Source: Allobosea vaviloviae
GTDB lineage: Bacteria; Pseudomonadota; Alphaproteobacteria; Rhizobiales; Beijerinckiaceae
NCBI RefSeq assembly: GCF_001298265.1
Contig: NZ_LGSZ01000040.1
Coordinates: 248,001 to 312,000, forward strand
Direction of reading: 5' to 3'
Length of the DNA: 64,000 nt
Part shown: positions 54,957 through 64,000 of the stretch, piece by piece
Layout of the letters: every line of letters starts with the position of its first letter
How positions within the stretch are numbered: position 1 is the first letter of the stretch
Notes under the pieces: generated by a model
What the model was told of the DNA's origin: nothing
Database searches by the model: none
The model's input: only the letters and a program-made list of their open reading frames with translations
Position numbers and translations under genes: made by a program

Positions 54957-55352
54957 TCATCCAGGCCGTCCGGAGACGCCCTCATACGGTCGGGCGAGCT
55001 TCGGGAACATTGGAAAATGCTTCAGGTTCAGCGTGGCCAGCGCCAGGCCGTGCCGCGCAGCCGTTGCCGCGATGAGGGCATCGGCGGTGTCGAGGCCATG
55101 GCTTTTGTAGAAGCGGTGCATGAAGGCGCCGGCAATGTCTGCGACCTCGCGGTCCACATCGAGCAAGGTGCTCGAGGCGAGAACGCCGTCGATGCGCGTC
55201 CGGTCGCGCTCATCGCGTTCGCCAGTCCGCAATTCGCTGATGCCGACCACGGACAGGAAGGGGCGCTCCGGCAGCGAGGTGATGAAGTCGAGCGCTGCGC
55301 CGCGAGCCCTCAGAACGTCGATGACGATGCAACTGTCGAGGAGCAGGCTCAT
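54957..55352 (-). CDS. vapC: PIN-domain toxin, VapC-type
   Basis: The 131-residue PIN protein has D6 (LLLDSCIVIDVL), E40 (GISELRTGE) and D91 (GLDTADALIAATA). It starts at ATG 55352 and overlaps the antitoxin stop as TGATG. This is a second, unrelated pair from the one at 39688-40334. Confidence 0.85.
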   Translation of the reverse strand: MSLLLDSCIVIDVLRARGAALDFITSLPERPFLSVVGISELRTGERDERDRTRIDGVLASSTLLDVDREVADIAGAFMHRFYKSHGLDTADALIAATAARHGLALATLNLKHFPMFPKLARPYEGVSGRPG

Positions 55353-55627
55353 CAGCCGCGCCACTGCTCGTCGCGTTCCGCTCCTCGTTTGCGGGCATTG
55401 GCGCGCAGCGTCTGTCCGATGTCGTCGAGGTCTGCGCGGCCGGACCATGCACCCGCCGCCTCGGACCAGGCGAGCCGCCAGTCCTGTTGCGAGGCATTTT
55501 CTGCCTCCGCGATGGCCAGATCGACGCCACGCCGGATGAGCTCGCTCTGCTTGCGGCCGGTTTTGCGGCTGAGCGTCTGGAGCGCGGCCTTCTGATCGTC
55601 CCGCAAGAGCACCTGAGCCTTGCGCAT
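55352..55627 (-). CDS. vapB: Ribbon-helix-helix-like antitoxin
   Basis: The 91-residue protein starts MRKAQVLLRDDQKAALQTLS, as in ribbon-helix-helix antitoxins, followed by a toxin-binding tail. ATG 55627 has GAGGCGAG upstream; ATG 55645 is possible. A weak palindrome CATA-N7-TATG (55651-55665) lies just upstream and may be its operator. Confidence 0.78.
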   Translation of the reverse strand: MRKAQVLLRDDQKAALQTLSRKTGRKQSELIRRGVDLAIAEAENASQQDWRLAWSEAAGAWSGRADLDDIGQTLRANARKRGAERDEQWRG

Positions 55628-55827
55628 ATGATCTCGCCTCATCATCTCGACATACAAAAGATATGGCGAACGCCGATATGCGTCCAGTCGGCGTTTCGAA
55701 TGCGGACTCCAACGCAATGCAACGGCGGCCGGTCAGGCGCGTATCGCTTGGCGCGGATCGGCAAGGCAGGTTACTAGTTCGATCACCCTGCCCGAAGTGA
55801 GCCGCCCGCCGCGAAAGCCCGAGCACC

Positions 55828-56361
55828 ATGATCGACACCGTCGCCTTCTACCCCACCACTGTTCCGCTCGCCTTCTTCCTCTGGGGGCCGGTGCTGGTGA
55901 TGGTTCTGTTCTGGGCGGTCGGCTTCTGGTCGGGCCGGCAGGGCGTGCAGCGCATGCTGGAGAGCGACTGGGACGGCTACAATGTCGCCGATGTCGAGAA
56001 GCTGTTCGGGCTGTATGGCGAGACGCGCCGGACCCGCTATCGCAACCGCGTGCTGCCGGCCGATGTCGCCTTCGCCTTCACCTATGCGATCGTCGGCGCG
56101 ATCCTGATCGCCGCCCTGACGATGCGCGGCCAGCCCTTGTGGCTTGCGGCGCTCTGCGGCGGCGGCTGGCTGCTGGGCGGTCTCTGCGACGTCGCCGAGA
56201 ACCTCGCTGTGGCGCGGATGCTCGACACATATCCCAAGGTCGATGCCGGCGACGTCGCCTTCGCCAGCCGTGCCACCCAGATCAAGCTGGTGCTTTTCCT
56301 GGCCGGCACGGTGGGAGCGATCGCGGCCGCCTACCTCGCCTTCAAGCCGCTGGCGGCGTGA
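55828..56361 (+). CDS. Integral membrane protein of unknown function
   Basis: The 177-residue protein has four hydrophobic segments (about 12-35, 92-113, 114-130 and 153-173) and a charged loop (ESDWDGYNVADVEKLFGLYGETRRTRYRN). The start is ATG 55828. No family was recognised. It is followed by creA after 80 bases. Confidence 0.7.
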   Translation: MIDTVAFYPTTVPLAFFLWGPVLVMVLFWAVGFWSGRQGVQRMLESDWDGYNVADVEKLFGLYGETRRTRYRNRVLPADVAFAFTYAIVGAILIAALTMRGQPLWLAALCGGGWLLGGLCDVAENLAVARMLDTYPKVDAGDVAFASRATQIKLVLFLAGTVGAIAAAYLAFKPLAA

Positions 56362-56441
56362 GCCTGCCCTGCCTCTGGCGGGGCACGCTTCGGACAACCA
56401 TATCGTGCCCGTCGGCGCTCGGCCGCAGGAGAGACGTGACC

Positions 56442-56954
56442 ATGAAAGCCATCGCTTCCGCAGCCCTTGCCGGAATGCTCGGCCTCGCGGCCTTGGCAGC
56501 GCCCGCTTCGGCGCAGGAAGACCTGATCTTCAAGAAGTCGACCGTCTGGAAGATGCTGACGCCTGACCACAAGCTCGCCGTCTACGGCGTCGATGATCCC
56601 GTGGTGGAGGGCGTCGCCTGCCATTACACCATTCCCGAGAAGGGCGGCGTCGCCGGCATGTTCGGCGTCGCGGAGGAGGTCTCCGAGATCTCGCTTGCCT
56701 GCCGCCAGATCGGCCAGATCAGGTTCAAGGAAAAATCCGAGCAGGGCGATGTCGTCTTCCGCGAGCGGCGCTCGCTGATCTGGAAGAAGATGCAGATCGT
56801 GCGCGGCTGCGACACCAAGCGCAACGTGCTGATCTATATGGTCTATTCCGACAAGCTGATCGAAGGCTCGCCGCAGAATTCGACCTCGACGGTGCCCATC
56901 ATGCCCTGGGGCGGCGTCGGCGAACCGGCGAAATGCGCCGACTGGATCAAGTAA
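56442..56954 (+). CDS. creA: CreA family periplasmic protein
   Basis: The 170-residue protein has a signal peptide (MKAIASAALAGMLGLAALAA, then PASA) and matches CreA (VDDPVVEGVACHYT, ISLACRQIGQI, GCDTKRNVLIYMVYSDKLIEGSP). The function of CreA is unknown. ATG 56442 is preceded by GGAGAG. Confidence 0.9.
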   Translation: MKAIASAALAGMLGLAALAAPASAQEDLIFKKSTVWKMLTPDHKLAVYGVDDPVVEGVACHYTIPEKGGVAGMFGVAEEVSEISLACRQIGQIRFKEKSEQGDVVFRERRSLIWKKMQIVRGCDTKRNVLIYMVYSDKLIEGSPQNSTSTVPIMPWGGVGEPAKCADWIK

Positions 56955-56963
56955 AGTCGAACC

Positions 56964-57632
56964 GTGGATGCGGCCTGCCACCGCTTTGTCCTGCAGGCCA
57001 TCGATGCGGCGCTCGGCTGTCCGATCCTCGAAGCGCAGTTTTCGTTGGAGACGATCGAGCCGCTGGTCGCCGTATTGGGTGACGACGTCAGGGAGGTGCT
57101 TGAAGGAACGCTCCGCAAGCTCGATGCGTCTGAGCTGGAGCGACTATCGGCGCTGATTGGCTTTGTGTTTCCCTGCCAATACGGCGAAGTCCGGCTTGTG
57201 CAGTGGCATAAACTCCGCGCCGTGCCTTACCTGATCCATACTGAGTTCGAGCTGGCGCTGATGCTTGAAGGCCGCAAACCGTTTGCCGCCTTCGGCGACG
57301 CCTATCCCTGCGATTGGTTTGAGGCCTGGATGGCTCTGTTCGACCCATTCGTCAACGAGGGCCGCCTCATCCGGCGCGTCATCGACTGCCCGTTTGCATC
57401 GCCTAAATGCAAACCATCGAGTGAGATGGCCGAAGGAATGCGGCAGGTCTACATAGCGCTGCCCGGCGAAGAGTGGCGGATCGACGCCTATATCGAGATG
57501 AGGACAACGGTCGCCGTCTCGGGATGGACCGAAGCGCTGGAACGCCGCGAGGGCGAACTGCTGGGCTATACAGAATGGCAACGTGACTGGTGGGCCACGC
57601 AGCGCAGGCGCGTTTTCACCCGCCGCAGGTGA
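56964..57632 (+). CDS. Hypothetical protein
   Basis: The 222-residue protein starts at GTG 56964, nine bases after creA. It is soluble and rich in aromatic residues, with GEVRLVQWHKLRAVPYLIHTE in the middle and WQRDWWATQRRRVF near the end. It ends 17 bases inside the convergent gene. No family was recognised. Confidence 0.6.
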   Translation: MDAACHRFVLQAIDAALGCPILEAQFSLETIEPLVAVLGDDVREVLEGTLRKLDASELERLSALIGFVFPCQYGEVRLVQWHKLRAVPYLIHTEFELALMLEGRKPFAAFGDAYPCDWFEAWMALFDPFVNEGRLIRRVIDCPFASPKCKPSSEMAEGMRQVYIALPGEEWRIDAYIEMRTTVAVSGWTEALERREGELLGYTEWQRDWWATQRRRVFTRRR

Positions 57633-57951
57633 TGACCAGCGGCTGCTCCGGCACGGCGGCCGGGGCCGCCTTCGCCTTGGAGAGCGAGCCAGTGAAATCC
57701 TCGCGCGAGGCCAGGCCGTAGGCGCTCGCCTTGGCGAAGCCCTGCGCCTCGCACCAAGCGTCGGCGACGATCTTGCCGCATTCCGACTTGGCTGCGAGAC
57801 AGTCGGCCACGCCGTAGCCGTCGCTGGCGGGAATCAGAAAGGTGCGCTGGTCGTTGGGGGCGGCGGAGGTCTTGCTGATCGGCAAAAGCGACAGCGAAAG
57901 CCCGGCTCCGACGATCCCGAACAGGCCGATCAGGGCAACGGCGCGGCGCAT
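57616..57951 (-). CDS. Small secreted hypothetical protein
   Basis: The 111-residue protein has a signal peptide (VALIGLFGIVGAGLSLSLLP) and four cysteines (in VADCLAAKSECGKIVADAWCEAQG and at ITCGG) that could form two disulfides. It is likely periplasmic. No family was recognised. Confidence 0.65.
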   Translation of the reverse strand: MRRAVALIGLFGIVGAGLSLSLLPISKTSAAPNDQRTFLIPASDGYGVADCLAAKSECGKIVADAWCEAQGFAKASAYGLASREDFTGSLSKAKAAPAAVPEQPLVITCGG

Positions 57952-58268
57952 GTATGGGGTGTCCTCGTGGCTGACGGGCGCTCAACCCTCGAATCGGGAG
58001 GATGGTTCCAGTCAGTTAAGATTGAATGAAGTCGCGGCCTTCTGGCGGTCCGGCGCGGCGAAAATGGGGCGCCCTCTTGACGCAAAGCCCCGGCGCAGGC
58101 AAGTCATTCTCATGACGCGAGCCCTCAACAGGATCTCCATTATTTGCCGCTAGCTTTCGCTGGCCGGCTGCTCACGTCCTCATCCTGAAACGGAAAGACG
58201 CAACAGCGCCCCGGCCAGCGGCCAGGTTCGCCGTCACGCTATTGCCCGTTTGCCAGGATACCCGTTCG
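57952..58268. other. Intergenic region upstream of cysS
   Basis: These 317 bases hold the cysS promoter and that of the divergent small gene. TTGACG near 58079 could be a -35 box, but no good -10 box follows. I see no open frame or strong hairpin. Confidence 0.5.
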
Positions 58269-59797
<1,529 letters not shown>

Positions 59798-59801
<4 letters not shown>

Positions 59802-60415
59802 TGTCGCCCGCCTCCCGCGAGCCCATCGTCATTGCGGACGCTGGCCCCATCCTGCGCCTCGCGGCGGCGGGGCTGTTGCCCATGCTCGCGCGGCTGAACC
59901 GCCGCATCGTCATCGTCGACCGCGTCGAGGACGAACTTGTCGGCGATGCGAGCAAGCCCTACGCGCCCGAGATCGCGGCCTGGATCGCATCCGAGGGAGA
60001 GGCGCTTCTGCGCGTCCAGACGATCATAGGCGAAGGCATCGCGTCTCTGAAGGGGCGTGCCCGCACGCCCGACGAGGATGTGCGTCTCAAATCCGGCCTG
60101 CGCAACTCCGGCGAACTCGCCCTGCGCGAATTCGTCGATCTCTGGCGGCCCGACAGCGTCTCCTCGGCGGTCATCCTCTACGAGGACCGCAAGGTGCCCA
60201 ACCTCTTCCTGGAGGTCGACTACCCCGTCACGCTGATGACGACGCGCGCTTTCGTGCGCACCGTCGCGTCCTGGGGCGTCAATCTCGATGCGCCGGCCGC
60301 GCTGGAGGCGGTCGCCGCGCTCTACGACCTGAAACCCGCCATGATTGGCGAAATAGATCCGCAAACGCCCGTCGATCTGCGACGGCTGCCAACCCCCTTG
60401 GAAGAAAACCCATGA
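59798..60415 (+). CDS. PIN-domain-like protein between cysS and cimA
   Basis: The 205-residue protein starts [16 protein letters not shown], the usual first strand of PIN nucleases, with a possible acidic site in [11 protein letters not shown]. The rest ([33 protein letters not shown]) is compatible with a PIN fold. It overlaps cysS by four bases and the small ORF by four bases. The function is unknown. Confidence 0.6.
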
Positions 60416-60522
60416 CCCCGAAAATCCGCCCCGCCGGCTCGCTCTCCGTCGCGATCAAGCTCGTCATGCTCGCCATGGTGATGCCGCGCGTGCTGCGCTT
60501 CAAATTGCGACGCAAGCCGTGA
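60412..60522 (+). CDS. 36-residue basic small protein coupled to cimA
   Basis: ATG 60412 overlaps the PIN gene stop (ATGA) and TGA 60520-60522 overlaps the GTG start of cimA (GTGA). The peptide has a hydrophobic centre (LVMLAMVMPRVL) and a very basic end (KLRRKP), so it may be a tiny membrane peptide or simply a coupling ORF. No family was recognised. Confidence 0.5.
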   Translation: MTPKIRPAGSLSVAIKLVMLAMVMPRVLRFKLRRKP

Positions 60523-62117
60523 CCGCCGCTCGCATCCACCTCTTCGACACCACGCTGCGCGACGGCGCGCAGACCACCGGCGTCGATTTCTCGCTCGACG
60601 ACAAGCGCGCCGTCGCGGTGATGCTGGACAAGCTCGGCATCGACTATGTCGAGGGCGGCTATCCCGGCGCCAACCCGCTCGACACCGCCTTCTTCGCGGA
60701 GAAGCCGACCAGGAACGCCAAATTCGCCGCCTTCGGCATGACCAAGCGGGCAGGGCGCTCTGCCGCCAACGATCCCGGGCTCAAGGCGTTGCTGGACGCG
60801 AAGGCCGACGCCATCGTCTTCGTCGCCAAGTCCTGGGACTACCATGTCCATGTCGCGCTCGAGATCCCGCTCGAGGACAATCTCGCCGGCATCCGCGAAA
60901 GCGTCGAGGCCGCCAAGGCCGCCGGCCGCGAGGTCATGCTCGACTGCGAGCACTTCTTCGACGGCTACAAGGCCAATCCCGATTACGCGCTGTCCTGCGC
61001 CCGCACGGCCTATGAGGCCGGCGCCCGCTGGGTCGTGCTCTGCGACACCAATGGCGGCACGCTGCCCGACGAGATTTCGGCCATCGTCGCCGCCGTCGCG
61101 AAGGTCATTCCGGGCGGCCATCTCGGCATCCACGCCCATGACGATTGCGGCTGCGCCGTCGCCAATTCGCTGGCAGCCGTCGAGGCCGGCGTCCGCCAGA
61201 TCCAGGGCACGCTGAACGGGCTCGGCGAGCGCTGCGGCAATGCCAACCTGGTCACGCTGATCGGCACGCTCAAGCTCAAGCCGCGCTATCGCGAGCGTTT
61301 CGAGATCGGCGTCGGCGAGGCCCAGCTCGGCGAGCTCAGCCATGTCTCGCGCGCGCTCGACGAGATGCTCAACCGCGCGCCCAACCGGCATGCGCCCTTC
61401 GTCGGCGCCTCAGCCTTCGCCACCAAGGCCGGCATCCACGCCTCGGCCGTGCTGAAGGACCCGCGCACCTATGAGCATGTGCCGCCCGAGGCGGTCGGCA
61501 ATTTGCGCAAGGTCCTGATCTCCGACCAGGGCGGCAAGTCGAATCTCGCAGCCGAGCTGGAGCGCATCGGCGTCACGCTCGGCCGCGACGACCCGCGCCT
61601 TGGCCGCGTGCTGGAGGAGGTCAAGGAGAAGGAGGCGCAGGGCTATGCCTTCGAGGGCGCCGACGCCTCGTTCTATCTGCTCGCCAAACGCATCATGGGC
61701 GAGGTGCCGACTTATTTCGAGGTCGAGCGCTTCAAGGTGAATGTCGAGCGCCGCTACAACGCGATCGGTGAACTCGTCACCTTCTCGGAAGCGATCGTGA
61801 AGGTGAAGGTCGGCGGCGAGACCTTGATCTCGGCCGCCGAGGGCTCGGCCGGTCCGGTCAATGCGCTCGACGTCGCTTTGCGCAAGGACCTCGGCCACTA
61901 CCAGTCGCTGATCGAGGGGCTGCACCTCGTCGACTACAAGGTCCGTATCTTCCAGGGCGGAACCGATGCCGTCACCCGCGTCCTGATCGAATCCGCCGAT
62001 GAGACCGGCGAGCGCTGGACCACGGTGGGTGTCAGCGCCAACATCATCGACGCCTCGTTCCAGGCGCTGGTGGACTCGATCACCTACAAGCTGATGCGCG
62101 CCGGCGCGACGGGGTGA
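60519..62117 (+). CDS. cimA: Citramalate synthase
   Basis: The 532-residue protein has the HMGL-type core (HLFDTTLRDGAQTTGVDFS, GIHAHDDCGCAVANSLAAVEAGV, GLGERCGNANLVTLI) and the C-terminal regulatory domain of LeuA/CimA. It makes citramalate from pyruvate and acetyl-CoA, a route to isoleucine. GTG 60519 is the start. Confidence 0.92.
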   Translation: MTAARIHLFDTTLRDGAQTTGVDFSLDDKRAVAVMLDKLGIDYVEGGYPGANPLDTAFFAEKPTRNAKFAAFGMTKRAGRSAANDPGLKALLDAKADAIVFVAKSWDYHVHVALEIPLEDNLAGIRESVEAAKAAGREVMLDCEHFFDGYKANPDYALSCARTAYEAGARWVVLCDTNGGTLPDEISAIVAAVAKVIPGGHLGIHAHDDCGCAVANSLAAVEAGVRQIQGTLNGLGERCGNANLVTLIGTLKLKPRYRERFEIGVGEAQLGELSHVSRALDEMLNRAPNRHAPFVGASAFATKAGIHASAVLKDPRTYEHVPPEAVGNLRKVLISDQGGKSNLAAELERIGVTLGRDDPRLGRVLEEVKEKEAQGYAFEGADASFYLLAKRIMGEVPTYFEVERFKVNVERRYNAIGELVTFSEAIVKVKVGGETLISAAEGSAGPVNALDVALRKDLGHYQSLIEGLHLVDYKVRIFQGGTDAVTRVLIESADETGERWTTVGVSANIIDASFQALVDSITYKLMRAGATG

Positions 62118-62122
62118 GGGAC

Positions 62123-62231
62123 CTGCGTCATTCTCGGGCGCAGCGCAGCGGAGACCCGAGAATCTCTGGATAGGCAGGGCTTGCTGCCCGTCCTGCACGA
62201 GATGGTCGGGTCAAGCCCGACCATGACGCGC
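62123..62231. repeat. Intergenic double-hairpin repeat, family A copy 2
   Basis: It shares with 47975-48074 the start CTGCGTCATTCTCGGGCGC, the CCCGAGAATCTC arm and the ATGGTCGGGTCAAGCCCGAC hairpin. Between them this copy has its own sequence with GGCAGG/CCTGC pairing. It lies between cimA and a convergent small gene. Confidence 0.85.
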
Positions 62232-62239
62232 CGCGCCCC

Positions 62240-62587
62240 TCACTCCGTCAGGCGGATCACCCTGTCCTTGCAGAGGTCCATGCCCTCCGCGTCGCTCTCG
62301 ACGGCGTCGTCGAAGCGGGCGAGCACGAAATAGCTGCAGCCGGCCGGCTTGTTGAGCTTCACCGCGATGCTCTTGCCGGGTGGCAGCGGCTTGGCGATCT
62401 TGCCGACGAGGCGGGGCTGGTCGCCGCCGGTGGCGATCTCGAACAGCGTCAGCGGTACGGACCGCATGTTCTTGATCGTGACCTGCGTTGGTGGCTTGGC
62501 GCCCTGGGCTGCGGCTGGCAGGGTCGTCGCCAACGAGCCGACAGGCAGGGCGAGCAGGCCCGCCAGGAAAAGTCGCTCTATCGTCAT
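62240..62587 (-). CDS. Small secreted hypothetical protein
   Basis: The 115-residue protein has a signal peptide (LFLAGLLALPVGSLATTLPAAAQ) and a single beta-rich domain (QVTIKNMRSVPLTLFEI, PLPPGKSIAVKL) with two cysteines that could pair. ATG 62587 is the start. No family was recognised. Confidence 0.7.
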   Translation of the reverse strand: MTIERLFLAGLLALPVGSLATTLPAAAQGAKPPTQVTIKNMRSVPLTLFEIATGGDQPRLVGKIAKPLPPGKSIAVKLNKPAGCSYFVLARFDDAVESDAEGMDLCKDRVIRLTE

Positions 62588-62748
62588 GGTGTTTCGTCCC
62601 CAATGACGCGCTTGCAGCGCTGCGCAATCTGACACCCGCCTTTAGACGGAAGCAAGGCGGCTGCGAGATGGGAGAATGTTGTTCTCCACCGCATGCAATC
62701 ACGACCGATTGCGCCTATACCGACGCCCCAACCTGGAATCGTCCCAAG

Positions 62749-64000
62749 ATGTCTCCGCCAGCCTCGCCGTCTCCGGCGCCCTCCCTCGCGCGCCCCGCCT
62801 TGCTCCAGCCGGGCTCGGGCTTCGTCGAGACCTTCCGTGCGCTCTGGCCCTATCTCTGGCCGGCGGACCGCCCTGATTTGCGCAAGCGCGTCGTGCTCGC
62901 CTTCGCGCTGCTGGTGATGGGCCGCGTCGTCCTGATGGGCGTGCCCTTCGCCTTCAAATGGGCGACGGACGCGCTCGCCAACACGCCGTCGAGCCTCGAG
63001 CGCTGGCTGCCCTGGCTGGTCGGCGCGCCGCTGGCGCTGACGGTGCTCTATGGTCTCGCCCGCGTCGGCTCGGCGGCGTTCATCCAGTTGCGCGACGCCT
63101 TGTTTGCGCCGGTGTTCATGCATGCGGTCCGGACGCTGGCGCTGCAGACCTTCGGCCATCTGCACCATCTGTCGCTGCGCTTCCATCTGGAGCGCAAGAC
63201 CGGCGGGCTGACCCGCGTCCTGGAGCGTGGGCGCAACGGCATCGAGGAGATGGTCCGGCTCGGCCTCAACCAGCTCGTGCCTGTCGTGATCGAGCTCGTG
63301 CTGATCACGGCCGTCCTGCTGACGATTTTCAACTGGCTCTATGTCGTCGTGCTGGTGGTGATGGTCACCACCTACATGGCCTACACCATCAAGGCGACGG
63401 AGTGGCGCATCGCCATCCGCACCCAGATGAACGAGTCCGACACCGACGCCAATTCGAAGGCGATCGACTCGCTGCTCAACTACGAGACGGTGAAGTATTT
63501 CGGCGCCGAGGCCCGCGAGACCGCCCGCTACGACGTCTCGATGGCGCGGTACGAGCGCAATTCGATCAAGGCCTACACCTCGCTCGCCTGGCTGAACTTC
63601 GGCCAGGCGGCGATCTTCGCGACCGGGCTGACGATCTCGATGGTGATGGCGGTGCAGGGCTTCCGCGCGGGCACGCTGACGGTGGGCGATTTCGTGCTGA
63701 TCAACGCCATGCTGATCCAGCTCTACCAGCCGCTGAATTTCATGGGCACCGTCTATCGCGAGATCAAGCAGGCGACGCTCGACATCGAGCAGATGTTCTC
63801 GCTGATCGGTAAGGATCCGGAAATCCAGGACAAGCCGGGCGCCAAGCCGCTCGTCGTGCCAGCCGGCGAGGTCACCTTCGAGGACGTGCATTTCGCCTAT
63901 ATTCCCGAACGGCCGATCCTGAAGGGCATCTCCTTCACCGTGCCGGCGGGAAAGACCATCGCCATCGTCGGCCCGTCCGGTGCGGGCAAGTCGACGATCT
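62749..64000 (+). CDS. ABC exporter of Atm1 type, N-terminal part (runs off the right edge)
   Basis: The frame from ATG 62749 is open to the window edge, giving 417 residues. It has a six-helix membrane domain with the Atm1/HMT1 hallmarks (LERGRNGIEEMVRLGLNQLVP, YETVKYFGAE, then NSIKAYTSLAWLNFGQ) and reaches the Walker A GPSGAGKST at the end. Atm1-type exporters carry glutathione-bound metal or sulfur compounds. The C-terminal half is outside the window. Confidence 0.9.
   Translation, partial: MSPPASPSPAPSLARPALLQPGSGFVETFRALWPYLWPADRPDLRKRVVLAFALLVMGRVVLMGVPFAFKWATDALANTPSSLERWLPWLVGAPLALTVLYGLARVGSAAFIQLRDALFAPVFMHAVRTLALQTFGHLHHLSLRFHLERKTGGLTRVLERGRNGIEEMVRLGLNQLVPVVIELVLITAVLLTIFNWLYVVVLVVMVTTYMAYTIKATEWRIAIRTQMNESDTDANSKAIDSLLNYETVKYFGAEARETARYDVSMARYERNSIKAYTSLAWLNFGQAAIFATGLTISMVMAVQGFRAGTLTVGDFVLINAMLIQLYQPLNFMGTVYREIKQATLDIEQMFSLIGKDPEIQDKPGAKPLVVPAGEVTFEDVHFAYIPERPILKGISFTVPAGKTIAIVGPSGAGKSTI

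Overview
The window is a GC-rich chromosomal segment of an alphaproteobacterium, most likely of the order Hyphomicrobiales (Bosea-like by gene content; this placement is inference). The signs are a RegB/RegA redox two-component pair behind a cyoABCD quinol oxidase operon, a class II DAHP synthase, a DUF2865 protein, tripartite tricarboxylate (Tct) transport genes, GANTC-rich intergenic DNA and several families of intergenic palindromic repeats. Nearly all genes are ordinary housekeeping or transport genes, apart from one integrated element.

Layout. Positions 1-9515: a partial DUF1684 gene, then a minus-strand respiratory operon reading cyoA-cyoB-cyoC-cyoD-surf1-regB-regA (7684 down to 884), then a divergent MHS-type MFS transporter and a small gene. 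Positions 9615-10745: a lone MCE/MlaD gene. Positions 11002-27725: an element of about 16.7 kb integrated in a tRNA-Val(CAC) gene and bounded by perfect 47-bp direct repeats. Positions 27793-34838: gph, a secreted protein, gabD, rpiA, a DUF2059 protein, an amino acid permease and an extended SDR reductase. Positions 34938-40334: a tctCBA operon, glutathione reductase and a vapBC pair. Positions 40613-52091: class II DAHP synthase, an outer-membrane barrel, nadE, a SulP transporter with a structured leader, gltX, an MHS transporter, a DUF2865 protein and purC. Positions 52271-57951: a MarR regulator, a TRAP solute-binding protein, an FAH-family hydrolase, a second toxin-antitoxin pair, creA and small unknowns. 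Positions 58269-64000: a tightly coupled cysS-PIN-small ORF-cimA cluster, a small secreted protein and a partial ABC exporter of Atm1 type.

The integrated element is the most interesting part. It is compact and almost every gene overlaps the next by ATGA or GTGA. It carries an AAA ATPase, a terminase pair (Nu1-like and GpA-type), portal, a protease/capsid fusion, gpW joiner, DUF2190, a tail assembly chaperone with a clear -1 frameshift signal, tape measure, excisionase-like protein and tyrosine integrase. I see no tail tube, baseplate, fibre or lysis gene and no broken gene. It is therefore either a tail-deficient prophage or a capsid-encoding satellite that would need tail and lysis functions from a helper. 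The integrase gene runs through the attachment site, so its C-terminus changes on excision. In the circular form its stop codon would overlap the start of a 22-codon ORF that itself overlaps the ATPase gene, forming a coupled unit that exists only in the excised molecule.
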